A stretch of DNA of 64,000 nucleotides. Source: Haloferax sp. Q22. GTDB taxonomy: Archaea; Halobacteriota; Halobacteria; Halobacteriales; Haloferacaceae. Position 1 is the stretch's first letter. Every line of letters begins with the position of its first letter. Positions 45,171 through 53,703 of the stretch are shown here, piece after piece. The position numbers were made by a program, and so were the translations under genes. The stretch is from contig NZ_LOEP01000033.1 in NCBI RefSeq assembly GCF_001482285.1, forward strand, positions 1 through 64,000, written 5' to 3'. The notes under the pieces are model-generated. The model was not told the DNA's origin and did no database searches. It saw only the letters and a program-made list of their open reading frames with translations.

Positions 45171-46673
45171 ATGTCCGAGCCAACTTCGCTCGCGTGGTTC
45201 CGCCGCGACCTCCGCCTGCACGACAACGAGGCGTTCGCGGCCGCCTGCGACGCCGACCGCGTGGTTCCCGTCTACTGCGTGGACCCCCGCGAGTACGGCG
45301 ACCGACCGTTCGGCGGCCCCGACTCCTTCGACTTCGAGAAGACCGGCGCGCACCGCGCTCGCTTCCGCCTCGAATCGCTGTCCGACCTGCGATCGTCGCT
45401 CCGCGACCGCGGGAGCGACCTCGTCGTTCGTGAGGGGAGGCCCGAATCCGTCCTCCCGGAGCTGGCGGCGACCGTTGACGCCGACTTCGTGACGGTCCAC
45501 ACGCGACCGACCCCCGAGGAGTCGAGCGTCGAGTCGGCGGTCGAGCGAGCGCTTCGAGACGGCGGCGTCGAACTCCGTCGCTTCTGGGGCCACACGCTCA
45601 CCCACCTCGACGACCTCCCGATGGCGCTCTCGGAACTCCCAGACACCTACACGACGTTCCGGAAGGCGGTCGAATCGGCCGCCGAAAGCACCGAACAGGG
45701 AGATGTAGGTGTGGGCAGCGACCCCGCCGGTCGCGACCCGCTTCTCGAACCGACCGTCCCGCCGCTTCCCGGAGACACGCCCGACGCGGGCGACCTCCCC
45801 GCGGTTTCCGACCTCGTCGGGAACCCGGATGCCGAGTCCCAGAGCGCCCCGGACGAACGCGGCGTCCTCCCTTTCGATGGCGGCGAGACGGCCGCGCTCG
45901 ACCGCGTGGAGTCGTACATCTGGGTGGGCGACCACCTCCGCGAGTACAAGCAGATGCGAAACGGACTGCTCGGCGCCGACTACTCCTCGAAGTTCTCGCC
46001 GTGGCTGAACGAGGGCTGTCTCTCGCCGCGGTACGTCAAGGCCGAGGTGGACCGCTACGAGGACCGGCGGGTCGCAAACGATTCGACGTACTGGCTCGTC
46101 TTCGAACTCCGCTGGCGCGACTTCTTCCAGTTCCAGTTCGCCAAACACGGGAGCGACTTCTTCCGCCGCGAGGGCATCCGGGAGCGGACCGACATCGACT
46201 GGCGGGCCGACGACGCGCAGTTCGAGCGCTGGGCGGCGGGGAAAACGGGCATCCCCTTCGTCGACGCGAACATGCGGGAGTTGAACGCGACGGGGTACAT
46301 GTCGAACCGCGGGCGGCAGAACGCGGCGTCGTTCCTCGCCAACGACCTCAGACTGGACTGGCGACGCGGCGCGGCGTACTTCGAGACGCGACTCGTCGAC
46401 TACGACCCCGCGTCGAACTACGGCAACTGGGCCTACATCGCGGGCGTCGGCAACGACTCGCGGGACCGCTCGTTCGACGTGCGCTGGCAGGCGAACCGCT
46501 ACGACGAGGACGCCGAGTACGTGAAGACGTGGCTCCCCGAACTCGACGCCTTGCCCGCCGAGTACGCCCACGAACCGTGGAAACTCAGCGACGAAGAACA
46601 GGCGACCTACGGGGTCGAGTTGGGCGTGAACTACCCCGAACCGATGGTCGAACTCGGCGGTTCGAGCGAGTAG
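45171..46673 (+). CDS. cryD: Cryptochrome DASH / photolyase
   Basis: 500 residues. The photolyase/cryptochrome fold: an N-terminal alpha/beta domain starting LAWFRRDLRLHDNEAF, then a linker. The FAD-binding helical domain includes FELRWRDFFQFQFAKHGSDF, NMRELNATGYMSNRGRQNAA and the flavin-cradle region NYGNWAYIAGVGNDSRDRSF. The last segment (YIAGVGNDSRDR) is characteristic of DASH members, which repair or bind single-stranded pyrimidine dimers and may signal in response to blue light. An acidic insert (PGDTPDAGDLPAVSDL) follows the first domain. Sunlit hypersaline life makes this enzyme expected. Confidence 0.93.
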   Translation: MSEPTSLAWFRRDLRLHDNEAFAAACDADRVVPVYCVDPREYGDRPFGGPDSFDFEKTGAHRARFRLESLSDLRSSLRDRGSDLVVREGRPESVLPELAATVDADFVTVHTRPTPEESSVESAVERALRDGGVELRRFWGHTLTHLDDLPMALSELPDTYTTFRKAVESAAESTEQGDVGVGSDPAGRDPLLEPTVPPLPGDTPDAGDLPAVSDLVGNPDAESQSAPDERGVLPFDGGETAALDRVESYIWVGDHLREYKQMRNGLLGADYSSKFSPWLNEGCLSPRYVKAEVDRYEDRRVANDSTYWLVFELRWRDFFQFQFAKHGSDFFRREGIRERTDIDWRADDAQFERWAAGKTGIPFVDANMRELNATGYMSNRGRQNAASFLANDLRLDWRRGAAYFETRLVDYDPASNYGNWAYIAGVGNDSRDRSFDVRWQANRYDEDAEYVKTWLPELDALPAEYAHEPWKLSDEEQATYGVELGVNYPEPMVELGGSSE

Positions 46674-46679
46674 CCGCGA

Positions 46680-47111
46680 TTACATCCCCCACGCGTCGTC
46701 GGCCGACCCGCCGAGGCGGGCGGCGGCGAGCGCGAGGACCGTCACGAGCGCGAATCCGATGAACGCGAGTCGCGGAATCGTCAGGAGGCCGCCGAGCATG
46801 GAATACTGGATGGACGTACACGGGCCGCCGACGGTACAGGTCGCACCCGGGGCGACCTGCAGGTACGAGTGGTAGCCCGAGAGAGCGAGCCCACCCAGCG
46901 AGAGGGGGAGCACCGACTTCCAGACGCCGGGTCGGTCCTCGATCGCGGCGACCCCGAGCACCACGACGAGCGGGTACATCAGGATGCGCTGGTACCAACA
47001 GAGGTCGCAGGGCGTCAGTCCGAGGCCGAGGCTGAAGTAGAGGCTCCCGCTCGTCGCGGCGAGGGCGACGAGCGTTCCGGCGGCGAGTGCGGCGCGCGTC
47101 GTGGCCGACAC
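46680..47111 (-). CDS. dsbB: Disulfide bond formation protein DsbB
   Basis: 143 residues with four helices. The redox pair CDLC (C35, C38, in TPCDLCWYQR) follows the first helix, and the second pair is C92 and C98 (TCTVGGPCTS) in the third loop. DsbB reoxidises DsbA-like proteins with quinones at the membrane. A DsbA partner is not next to it. The ATG at 47111 gives the expected signal-like first helix. The gene converges with the cryptochrome gene, six bases apart. Confidence 0.88.
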   Translation of the reverse strand: MSATTRAALAAGTLVALAATSGSLYFSLGLGLTPCDLCWYQRILMYPLVVVLGVAAIEDRPGVWKSVLPLSLGGLALSGYHSYLQVAPGATCTVGGPCTSIQYSMLGGLLTIPRLAFIGFALVTVLALAAARLGGSADDAWGM

Positions 47112-47504
47112 GGTCAGGCGCTCCTATGGGTGTTTCTCGTCCGGTTCGGCACCACGTTCACCTGCTGTCGCTCCGCGTGCGGTTCGGCACCACCGTCTCG
47201 TCGGGTCGGGTCGCGTATCATCGCTTGTTGGACGTGGAGCCACGATAGACGGCGGTGAACCTCAAGCCATCGGCTCGGCGCTCGAGTTAGACGAGTGCAG
47301 TCGCTCAGAAGCGTCGGATACGCGGAATGACCCTCGCCCGTCGGGGGACGACCGACGGGCGACTCTTCGTGGGTCGTTCGGTCACGGGCTACGCGCCGAA
47401 CCAGTGCGATTTGATTGCCGCGGCACGGTGTTATCAATGTTGTGTCGCTGACTGTTGTGTCGGTTGCGGTGATTCCGCGGGCGCGGGGCTCCGTACCACC
47501 CGTC
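47112..47504. other. 393-base spacer without a clear gene
   Basis: No frame has convincing composition. It lies between dsbB (left) and the stop of the MgtC gene (right), both on the minus strand. A short AT-rich patch (GGTGTTATCAATGTTG, about 47428-47443) is the only promoter-like sequence; it points to no obvious plus-strand gene. It is possibly the 3' trailer and dsbB promoter region. Confidence 0.4.
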
Positions 47505-48869
47505 TCACGGCCGAAAGACGACGATGACGACGCCGACGACGCCGGCGGCCACGAGGAGCGCGCTTCGGCGGGCCACCGGGCCGAAGAGTTCGCGGTCAAC
47601 GCTCGTCGCAAGCGCGACCTTGACCCCGATGCTCGCGGCGGTTCCGGCGAGGACGCCGACGACGGCAGTCGTTCCACTGATGTTGCCGCCGCCGTAGAGC
47701 GTGACGGTGGTCGTGACGACCGACCCGCTCGACACGAGTCCGCCGATGAAACTCGTCACGATGAACCCGGTCGCGCCGAAGTACTCCTGTGCGGCCGCGG
47801 AGGCGAGCAACACGAGGAGGAAGAACACGCCGAACCGGAGGGCGCTTTCGAGGCTGAACGGCGACTCGAACGCCACGTCGAGGTCGACGCCCCACTCGCG
47901 AGAGTGCAGCGCGTAGCTCATCCCCACGAGTGCGATGAGTCCGAGGGGAACCCCCACCTCGACCGCGAGTTCCGGAACGAACACGACGACGAGCGAGAGG
48001 TTTCGGAGCGCCATCGCCGCGTCGGCCATCAGAATCGCGCCGGCCGCGAGCGGTCGAATCGACGGGTTCCGGCTGGTCCGGCCGGCTATCTCGCCGATGA
48101 CGGCCGTCGAGTTCACCAGCCCGCCGAAAAAGCCCGTGATGGCGATGCCGCGTTCGCCGTACCGCCGGATGATGACGTAGTTGACGAAGCCGATTGCGCT
48201 CACCGCGACGACGAGCAACCAGACTGTCCGGGGGTTGACGGCGTCCCAGGGGCCGATTCGCCCCTCGGTGAGCAACGGGTAGACAACGAACGCGATGATG
48301 GCGAACTCAACGGCACTCCGAACCTCGTCGGTCGTGAGTCGCCGGGCGAACCCGTGGAGTTCGCGCCGCAGGACCAACAAGAGCGACGACGTGAGCGCGA
48401 CGACGACGCCCTCGATGACGAAGCCGCTCACCACCGCCGCACCGACCGCGTAGGCGACTAACAGCGACGTAGACGTGGTGAGCGAGAGGCTCACCCCGAG
48501 GTCGTCCAACCGCGCGGCCTCAGTGTCACCGCGGCGGCCGTCGCTGGCTTCGGCGTCAGCGTCCGCGTCGAAGTCAAGTTGCGACTCGGTTCGGTCGTCC
48601 TCGCTTTCGCGCGACCCGCGTTCGACGAGTCCGCGACCCCCGAGCAACACCGCTTGCGTGACGACCAACAATCCGCCGACTGCGAGGAGGATGTCGCTCC
48701 CGACCGCGACGGCGACGCCCCCGAGGAGGCTCGTCAGCGTGAACGTCCGCACGCCGGCGCTCTTTTTCGACCGCTCGCGCTCCAACCCGAGGAACATCCC
48801 CAACGCCGCCGCGACGAACAGGCGGACCACGACGGGGTCGATTTGCGAGACGAACTCTTCGAGCATCAT
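47505..48869 (-). CDS. MgtC/SapB family membrane protein with DUF4010 domain
   Basis: 454 residues. The N-terminal MgtC-like domain (about 10-90) includes LGMFLGLERERSKKSAGVRT and the helix LTSLLGGVAVAVG. The rest is the DUF4010 domain, with about eight more helices (GFVNYVIIRRYGERGIAITG and FGGLVNSTAVIGEIAGRTSR). MgtC proteins inhibit or modulate F-type ATP synthase, or act in magnesium homeostasis; the fused form is typical of archaea and environmental bacteria. Acidic linker residues 105-135. The start ATG at 48869 has an AT-rich promoter at about 48905-48935. Confidence 0.87.
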   Translation of the reverse strand: MMLEEFVSQIDPVVVRLFVAAALGMFLGLERERSKKSAGVRTFTLTSLLGGVAVAVGSDILLAVGGLLVVTQAVLLGGRGLVERGSRESEDDRTESQLDFDADADAEASDGRRGDTEAARLDDLGVSLSLTTSTSLLVAYAVGAAVVSGFVIEGVVVALTSSLLLVLRRELHGFARRLTTDEVRSAVEFAIIAFVVYPLLTEGRIGPWDAVNPRTVWLLVVAVSAIGFVNYVIIRRYGERGIAITGFFGGLVNSTAVIGEIAGRTSRNPSIRPLAAGAILMADAAMALRNLSLVVVFVPELAVEVGVPLGLIALVGMSYALHSREWGVDLDVAFESPFSLESALRFGVFFLLVLLASAAAQEYFGATGFIVTSFIGGLVSSGSVVTTTVTLYGGGNISGTTAVVGVLAGTAASIGVKVALATSVDRELFGPVARRSALLVAAGVVGVVIVVFRP

Positions 48870-48904
48870 CGAACCCCTGAACGTCCGTGTTCCATTCTCT
48901 CGTG

Positions 48905-48935
48905 TATAGTTTAATTGCTATCGTTAAAAACGTGT
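48905..48935 (-). promoter_or_regulatory. AT-rich promoter region of the MgtC/DUF4010 gene
   Basis: On the minus strand TTTTTAACGATAGCAATTAA is followed by ACTATACACG, 36-66 bases before the ATG at 48869. AATTAAACTATA contains the best TATA-like box. A short leader is implied. Confidence 0.45.
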
Positions 48936-48980
48936 AAGCTAACTGCTGTGGGCGGGAGTCGAGTCGGCCGGGGTTGAGAG

Positions 48981-49109
48981 AAGTGCTCGGGAGGGGATTT
49001 GAACCTCAGTCGCTCACGCTGTTCGCTCCCTGCTTCAAATCCCCCGTCGTGCATTCAGTCTCACAAGACCGAGAGACACGGAGGTCTCTCGGGGGTTTGT
49101 GTTCGACAG
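48981..49109 (-). repeat. 129-bp tandem repeat, unit 1, derived partly from tRNA-Glu 3' end
   Basis: Unit 1 and unit 2 are exactly 129 bases apart and differ at seven positions (about 95% identity). Each starts AAGTGCTCGG and its first 25 bases match the 3' end of the tRNA-Glu gene, which itself starts 129 bases further on. Each unit contains an inverted pair, GGGGATTTGAA at 48993-49003 and TTCAAATCCCC at 49034-49044 (11 bp, 30-base loop, here in unit 1), so the tRNA T-arm sequence is present in both orientations. Read from the minus strand, further stems (GAGAGAC and CAGTCT) are present. No gene inside. Confidence 0.85.
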
Positions 49110-49238
49110 AAGTGCTCGGGAGGGGATTTGAACCTCAGTCGCTCACTCTGTTCGCTCCCTGTTTCAAATCCTCCGTCGTGCATCCAGTCTCACAAGACTG
49201 AGAGACACGGAGGTCTCTCGGAGATTTGTGTTCGACAG
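49110..49238 (-). repeat. 129-bp tandem repeat, unit 2
   Basis: Second copy, directly before the tRNA-Glu gene in plus-strand order (downstream in transcription order). Differences from unit 1 are concentrated outside the tRNA-like part and change the second arm of the T-arm-like inverted pair from CCCC to CTCC, which weakens that stem. The unit ends in GTTCGACAG, and AAGTGCTCGG restarts at 49239 with the true tRNA. Confidence 0.85.
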
Positions 49239-49242
49239 AAGT

Positions 49243-49316
<74 letters not shown>

Positions 49317-49402
49317 GTCTGCATTCACGAGTGGTCGTTGGACTATTTTAAGCGTTGCGTTCCATCGTGGGTGAGTGAGAGGAACCCACCCACGACGGCG
49401 GC

Positions 49403-51379
49403 TTACTCGCCCGTGAACTCGGGGTCGCGGTCGCTCGTGAAGGCTGCGATGCCCTCCATCAGATCCGAGGTGGTAAACAGCAGGCCGAACGCCTGTGCTT
49501 CGACTTCCAGCCCGGAGTCGGTGTCTTCCCAGCCGTTGTGCATGGCGCGCTTGGTATAGCGCTGGGCGACCGGCGGGCCCTGTGCGAACCGCTTCGCGTA
49601 CTCGAAGGCCTGTTCTTCGAAGTCGTCGTTCTCGACGACCTCGTTGATGAAGCCGTAGTCAGCCATCGTCTCGGCGTCGTAGCGGTCGGCGCTGAAGATA
49701 ATCTCCTTCGCGCGGCCGGTGCCGACGATGCGCTGGAGGCGGACCGTACCGCCCCAGCCGGGGAGGAGCCCGAGGTTGTGCTCTGGCTGGCCGAGTTCGG
49801 ACCGCTCCGTGGCGATTCGGAGGTCGGCGCACATGGCGAGTTCCATCCCGCCGCCGAGACAGAAGCCGTCGATGCCGGCGATGACCGGCTTGTCGAGTTC
49901 TTCGAGCTTTCCGAACGTCTGTTGGCCCTTCCGGGAGATTTCGACGCCCGAGACGGCGTCGCCGCCGCCCGCGGCGATGCTCGTCACGTCGGCCCCGGCG
50001 GAGAACGCGCGGTCGCCGGCCCCCGTGAGGAGCACGGCGCGGACCTCGTCGTCCTCGGCGAGGTCGTCGAGCGCTTCGGAGAGTTCGTCCATCAGTTCGA
50101 TGCTGATGGTGTTGAGGCGGTGCGGGCGGTCGAGGGTGATGTGGCCGATGCCGTCGCGCACCTCGACAGAGATGTCGTCGAACGCGGGAGCCTCGTCGGA
50201 TTCCTCCTCGCCGCCGTAGAAGCCCTCGCCGGACTGGGCGAGGTCGCGGAGGTACTGCACGGCCTCGTAGCGCTCCTCACCGGTCTCGTCGTGGAGGTTG
50301 TCGAGCGCGCCGACGAGGGTTGCGATGCCTGCGTTGTCGGCCATCTTCGCCGGGCCGTCGGGGAAGCGCCCGCCCAGTTTGACCGCGCGGTCGATGGCGG
50401 CCGGGTCGGCCACGTCGTTGCCGACGAGGCCGGCGACCTCGTTCGCCATGACGCCGAGCAGGCGGTTCCTGACCGCTTCGCTCCCCTCGTCGTGGGGGAC
50501 CTCGGCGCCCTCGCCGTCTTCGTAGTCGTAGAAGCCCTTGCCGGTCTTTTGGCCGAGGTCGCCCTCCTCGACCTTCTCGGAGAGAAGCGGACAGGGTTCG
50601 TAGGCGTCGCCGAGCACCTCGTGCATGTATTCGAGGACGTGATAGCCCACGTCGATGCCGACGTAGTCGGCGAGTTCGAAGCTCCCCATCGGGAGGCCCA
50701 TGTCGTACTTCGTCGTGGAGTCGACTTCGGCCATCGTCGCGTCGCCGGAGTGGACGATCCACGCGGCCTCGTTCATCAGGGGGACAAGGATGCGGTTCAC
50801 GATGAAACCAGGGCTGTCCTTGCGGACGCGGACGGGCGTCTTGCCCATCGCCTCGGCGAGGTCCTCGACGAGTTCGAGCGTCTCGTCGGCGGTGTGTGCG
50901 CCGGAGATGACCTCGACGAGGTCCATGCGGACCGGCGGGTTGAAAAAGTGCATTCCGCAGAAGCGCTCGGGTCGCTCCGTCACTTCGGAGAGTTCGGTGA
51001 TAGAGAGACTGGAGGTGTTGGTGGCGAACACCGTGTTGTCGGGTGCGTGTTCCTCCAGCTCGGTGTACACCTCCTTTTTGATGGACATCTTCTCGGGGAC
51101 GGCCTCGATGACGACGTCGGCGTCGGCGACGGCCTCGCCGAGGTCCACTGCGGTCGAGACGCGGGCGAGCGCGGCGTCGGCGTCGTCCTGCGACAGTCGG
51201 TCCTTCTCGGCGAGTTTGTTCAGCGACCACTCGATTTGGTCGTAGCCCTTCTGAACGAACTCGTCTTTGATGTCGCGCAGCACGACGTCGTAGCCGGCGA
51301 GGGCCGCGACCTCCGCGATGCCGTGGCCCATGTTGCCCGCTCCGAGAACGGTGATACTGGTGACGTCATCTACGTTCAT
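49403..51379 (-). CDS. Fused 3-hydroxyacyl-CoA dehydrogenase/enoyl-CoA hydratase
   Basis: 658 residues. The N-terminal 3-hydroxyacyl-CoA dehydrogenase has the NAD site TVLGAGNMGHGIAEVAAL (residues 10-27), FFNPPVRMDLVEVISG and the C-terminal dimer domain DYVGIDVGYHVLEYM. From about residue 405 an enoyl-CoA hydratase/crotonase domain follows (GIGHITLDRPHRLNTIS, then FSAGADVTSIA, and ADLRIATERSELGQPEHNLG). Order is dehydrogenase first, hydratase second, the reverse of bacterial FadB. It performs two consecutive beta-oxidation steps or runs in synthesis of polyhydroxyalkanoate precursors. A catalytic Glu is seen in the region GQPEHNLGLLPGWGG. No thiolase is adjacent. Confidence 0.93.
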   Translation of the reverse strand: MNVDDVTSITVLGAGNMGHGIAEVAALAGYDVVLRDIKDEFVQKGYDQIEWSLNKLAEKDRLSQDDADAALARVSTAVDLGEAVADADVVIEAVPEKMSIKKEVYTELEEHAPDNTVFATNTSSLSITELSEVTERPERFCGMHFFNPPVRMDLVEVISGAHTADETLELVEDLAEAMGKTPVRVRKDSPGFIVNRILVPLMNEAAWIVHSGDATMAEVDSTTKYDMGLPMGSFELADYVGIDVGYHVLEYMHEVLGDAYEPCPLLSEKVEEGDLGQKTGKGFYDYEDGEGAEVPHDEGSEAVRNRLLGVMANEVAGLVGNDVADPAAIDRAVKLGGRFPDGPAKMADNAGIATLVGALDNLHDETGEERYEAVQYLRDLAQSGEGFYGGEEESDEAPAFDDISVEVRDGIGHITLDRPHRLNTISIELMDELSEALDDLAEDDEVRAVLLTGAGDRAFSAGADVTSIAAGGGDAVSGVEISRKGQQTFGKLEELDKPVIAGIDGFCLGGGMELAMCADLRIATERSELGQPEHNLGLLPGWGGTVRLQRIVGTGRAKEIIFSADRYDAETMADYGFINEVVENDDFEEQAFEYAKRFAQGPPVAQRYTKRAMHNGWEDTDSGLEVEAQAFGLLFTTSDLMEGIAAFTSDRDPEFTGE

Positions 51380-51520
51380 GGACGAACGTTATAGTGCGCG
51401 GCGGTTTCAACGTTTCCCTCGCATGAAATATAAACGAAACAGGCGTTTATTCAATCGACAGAACACATCGCCGCAGTCTGTCGATTATTCGTCCCCCAGT
51501 TGCTTTCCACCCTGACGGCG

Positions 51521-52102
51521 TTAGTCCACACACCGCCAGAGATACCGGCTGGCGTAGCTTCGATAGGGGGCCCATCGCTCGGCGCGTTCGCGCATCTCGC
51601 CGCGGGAGACGGCGTCACGTTCGAACCCGAAGACGTGTTCCATGCCGCGTCGAATCCCGAGGTCTTCGACCGGGAACACGTCCTCGCGGGCGAGCACGAA
51701 GATGAGGAACATCTTCGCGGTCCAGTCGCCGACGCCGCGAATCTCGGTGAGCGCCGCGACCACCTCGTCGTCGTCCATCGCCCGGAGGGATTCGGCCGAC
51801 AGACCGTCTTGGAACGCGTCGGCGACGTTGCGGACGTAGCCGACCTTCTGGTTCGAGAGGCCGCAGTCGCGCAGGACGTCCTCGTCGGCGGCGAGTATCC
51901 CTTCCGGGGTGATTTCGACGTGGTCGAACAGGCGGTCCCGAATCGTCGCCGCCGCGGTCGTCGAGAGCTGTTGGTTGACAATCGAGACGACCAGTCGCTC
52001 GAAGGGGTCGTCGGCGGGGTCGAGCGAGAGCGGGCCGTGTTCGTCGACCACATCGCCGAGGTGCGGATCCGCCCGGAGTTCGCGGTAGGCGTCGTCGCTC
52101 AT
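51521..52102 (-). CDS. DNA-3-methyladenine glycosylase (AlkA-type, HhH-GPD)
   Basis: 193 residues, a compact HhH-GPD glycosylase. The segment FERLVVSIVNQQLSTTAAAT opens the domain, and the helix-hairpin-helix and catalytic region is LTEIRGVGDWTAKMFLIFVL followed by EDVFPVEDLGIRRG (catalytic aspartate in PVED). It should excise alkylated bases such as 3-methyladenine in base excision repair. It lacks the N-terminal TBP-like domain of bacterial AlkA. No iron-sulfur cysteines at the C-terminus. The C-terminal RSYASRYLWRCVD closes the fold. Confidence 0.88.
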   Translation of the reverse strand: MSDDAYRELRADPHLGDVVDEHGPLSLDPADDPFERLVVSIVNQQLSTTAAATIRDRLFDHVEITPEGILAADEDVLRDCGLSNQKVGYVRNVADAFQDGLSAESLRAMDDDEVVAALTEIRGVGDWTAKMFLIFVLAREDVFPVEDLGIRRGMEHVFGFERDAVSRGEMRERAERWAPYRSYASRYLWRCVD

Positions 52103-52210
52103 CGACTCGTGGTTGGGGCGTCGAAGAGAAAAGTGCGCGTGTCTCGGGTGCGGCCGTCGGTCGTCACGCCGATGGCGAGCGCGCCGGTGGCCGTGGTGTG
52201 GCGGGCCGAC

Positions 52211-53572
52211 TTACTCTTCGAGGAGTTCTTCTTCCTCGTCGTCGCTGTCGTTGCGGTCGGCGTTGGCGCGGCGGCGCACGTCCACGCGGTAGTGTTCGAG
52301 GATGTCGCGGCCGAGCAGCAGCGGGTAGTCCATGTGCGAGCGGTCTTCGACGCTGGCGGTCACGGTGTGCTGGGTGCCGCCGATACCGATGACGAGGTCG
52401 ACCACGGGGCGGGCCTTCCCGCCCTTGAGGCTCCCGGACTTCACGCGCGTCATGCTCTTGATTGGCCCCGCGCCGATTTCGGCGGCGAGGCTCGTGTCGA
52501 TGCTCGTCCGGGTCGCGCCGGTGTCGGACTTGGCGAGGGTCTGCTGGGAGCCGCTGGTCCCGTTGACGACGACCTCCTCGATGTAGCCGATGATGGGCGC
52601 TTCACCGTCGATGATGGGCGATTCGTTGGGGGCACACGAGGGGACGGAGTCGTCGAGCGTCGCCGAGAGTTCCTCGACGCGCGTCTCGTCGACCTCGCCG
52701 CCCGCGCGCTCGATTGCGAGCTTCGCGATGTGCGGCGCGGGGCTCTTGCCCGTCGCCTGATACAGGCCCTTGAAGCCGGCCGTCGGGTTGGCTTCGAGGA
52801 CGAACCAGCCGTCTTCGCCCTCGACGAGGTCGACGCCGACGTAGTCCATCTCCATCACTTCGGCCGTGTAGAGCGCAGTTTCCCGCGCTTCCTCGGGCAT
52901 CTCGTCGGTCGCGTTGAGCACGTCGCCGCCGAGGGCGACGTTGGTCCGCCAGTCGCCGTCCGGGGCGTAGCGGTACATCGCACCGATGATTTCGCCGTCG
53001 ACGATGTAGACGCGCAGGTCGCGGTGGCGGTCGCCGTCGCGGTCGATGAGCTTCTGCAGGAACGCCTGTCGGTTACCGACCTTCGGGTTCACGGGCTCGG
53101 TCAGGTCGACCTTCCACGTCCCGCCGCCGTGGGTGCCGATGGCCGACTTGTAGACGCCGACGTCGCCGAAGCGCTCGCGGCCCTTGTTCAGCCGGTCGTT
53201 CGAGAGCGCGAGCAGCGCGTCGGGCACCTGGATGTTCCAGTTGGCGAGCGTCGCGGCGGTGGCGAACTTGTGGATGGCCGCGAGGACCGCGTTCGGCTCG
53301 TTGAGCATCGGCCGGATGCGGTTGAACGTCGTCGCCAGCCCGAGGAGTTCGGCGGGCTCTTCGGTGTTCGACAGGAGCAGTCGGTTCGCGATGATGTCCA
53401 CCTCAGGCTCGACTGTCACCTCGCCGTCTTCGATGCTGACCGCCGCGTTCTCCCGACGGAGCCACACCGGCTCGTGACCGAGGTCTTCGACCGCGTTGAG
53501 GATTGCCTTCGTCTCCTTACTGTTGTGCAGAGAAAGCACGCCGACACGCACGGCGTCGTCTGTGGTGGACAT
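52211..53572 (-). CDS. RimK-type ATP-grasp ligase fused to a retropepsin-like (RimB) domain
   Basis: 453 residues. Residues 1 to about 290 are a RimK-type ATP-grasp ligase (FGDVGVYKSAIGTHGGGTWK, YVGVDLVEGEDGWFVLEANP), which joins an amino acid, commonly glutamate, to an acceptor carboxylate with ATP. Residues 320-430 are a retropepsin-like domain: the active site KSDTGATRTSI (D350-T351-G352-A353) and the flap-like LLLGRDILEHYRVDV. This family is found in bacteria as separate RimB next to RimK. The fusion suggests making and trimming of the same bond. A disordered acidic tail follows. ATG at 53572, promoter region shared with the divergent gene. Confidence 0.82.
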   Translation of the reverse strand: MSTTDDAVRVGVLSLHNSKETKAILNAVEDLGHEPVWLRRENAAVSIEDGEVTVEPEVDIIANRLLLSNTEEPAELLGLATTFNRIRPMLNEPNAVLAAIHKFATAATLANWNIQVPDALLALSNDRLNKGRERFGDVGVYKSAIGTHGGGTWKVDLTEPVNPKVGNRQAFLQKLIDRDGDRHRDLRVYIVDGEIIGAMYRYAPDGDWRTNVALGGDVLNATDEMPEEARETALYTAEVMEMDYVGVDLVEGEDGWFVLEANPTAGFKGLYQATGKSPAPHIAKLAIERAGGEVDETRVEELSATLDDSVPSCAPNESPIIDGEAPIIGYIEEVVVNGTSGSQQTLAKSDTGATRTSIDTSLAAEIGAGPIKSMTRVKSGSLKGGKARPVVDLVIGIGGTQHTVTASVEDRSHMDYPLLLGRDILEHYRVDVRRRANADRNDSDDEEEELLEE

Positions 53573-53670
53573 ACTCAGTTGATATCCTCCCGGTTTCAAA
53601 GACATGACGGTCGAGAGCCGGCCGCCCGCGGTTCGCGGCCGCGAGGGCGGCGTCGGGCGGTCCGTCGCGA

Positions 53671-53680
53671 CCGTTTATAA
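53671..53680 (+). promoter_or_regulatory. Promoter of the AspA-type hydrolase gene
   Basis: CGTTTATAAC (TATA core TTTATAA) lies 24-33 bases before the ATG at 53704, giving a leaderless transcript. The spacer to the divergent RimK-RimB gene is only 131 bases, so both are probably controlled together. Confidence 0.55.
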
Positions 53681-53703
53681 CCCCGGCCCTCCCATCGCAT
53701 CAC

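Noticed and set aside
47112-47504. Small proteins encoded in the dsbB-MgtC spacer
   Set aside because: Available frames lack coding-like composition and a promoter placed to serve them.
48981-49238. CRISPR array from the two 129-bp repeats
   Set aside because: Only two long units directly abutting each other, no spacers, no cas genes.
49538-51394. 618-codon plus-strand frame opposite the HADH/ECH gene
   Set aside because: Antisense shadow with no motif; the minus-strand gene is well supported.
51500-53680. Long plus-strand open frame opposite the glycosylase and RimK-RimB genes
   Set aside because: Antisense to two genes with clear family motifs; no domain recognisable in it.
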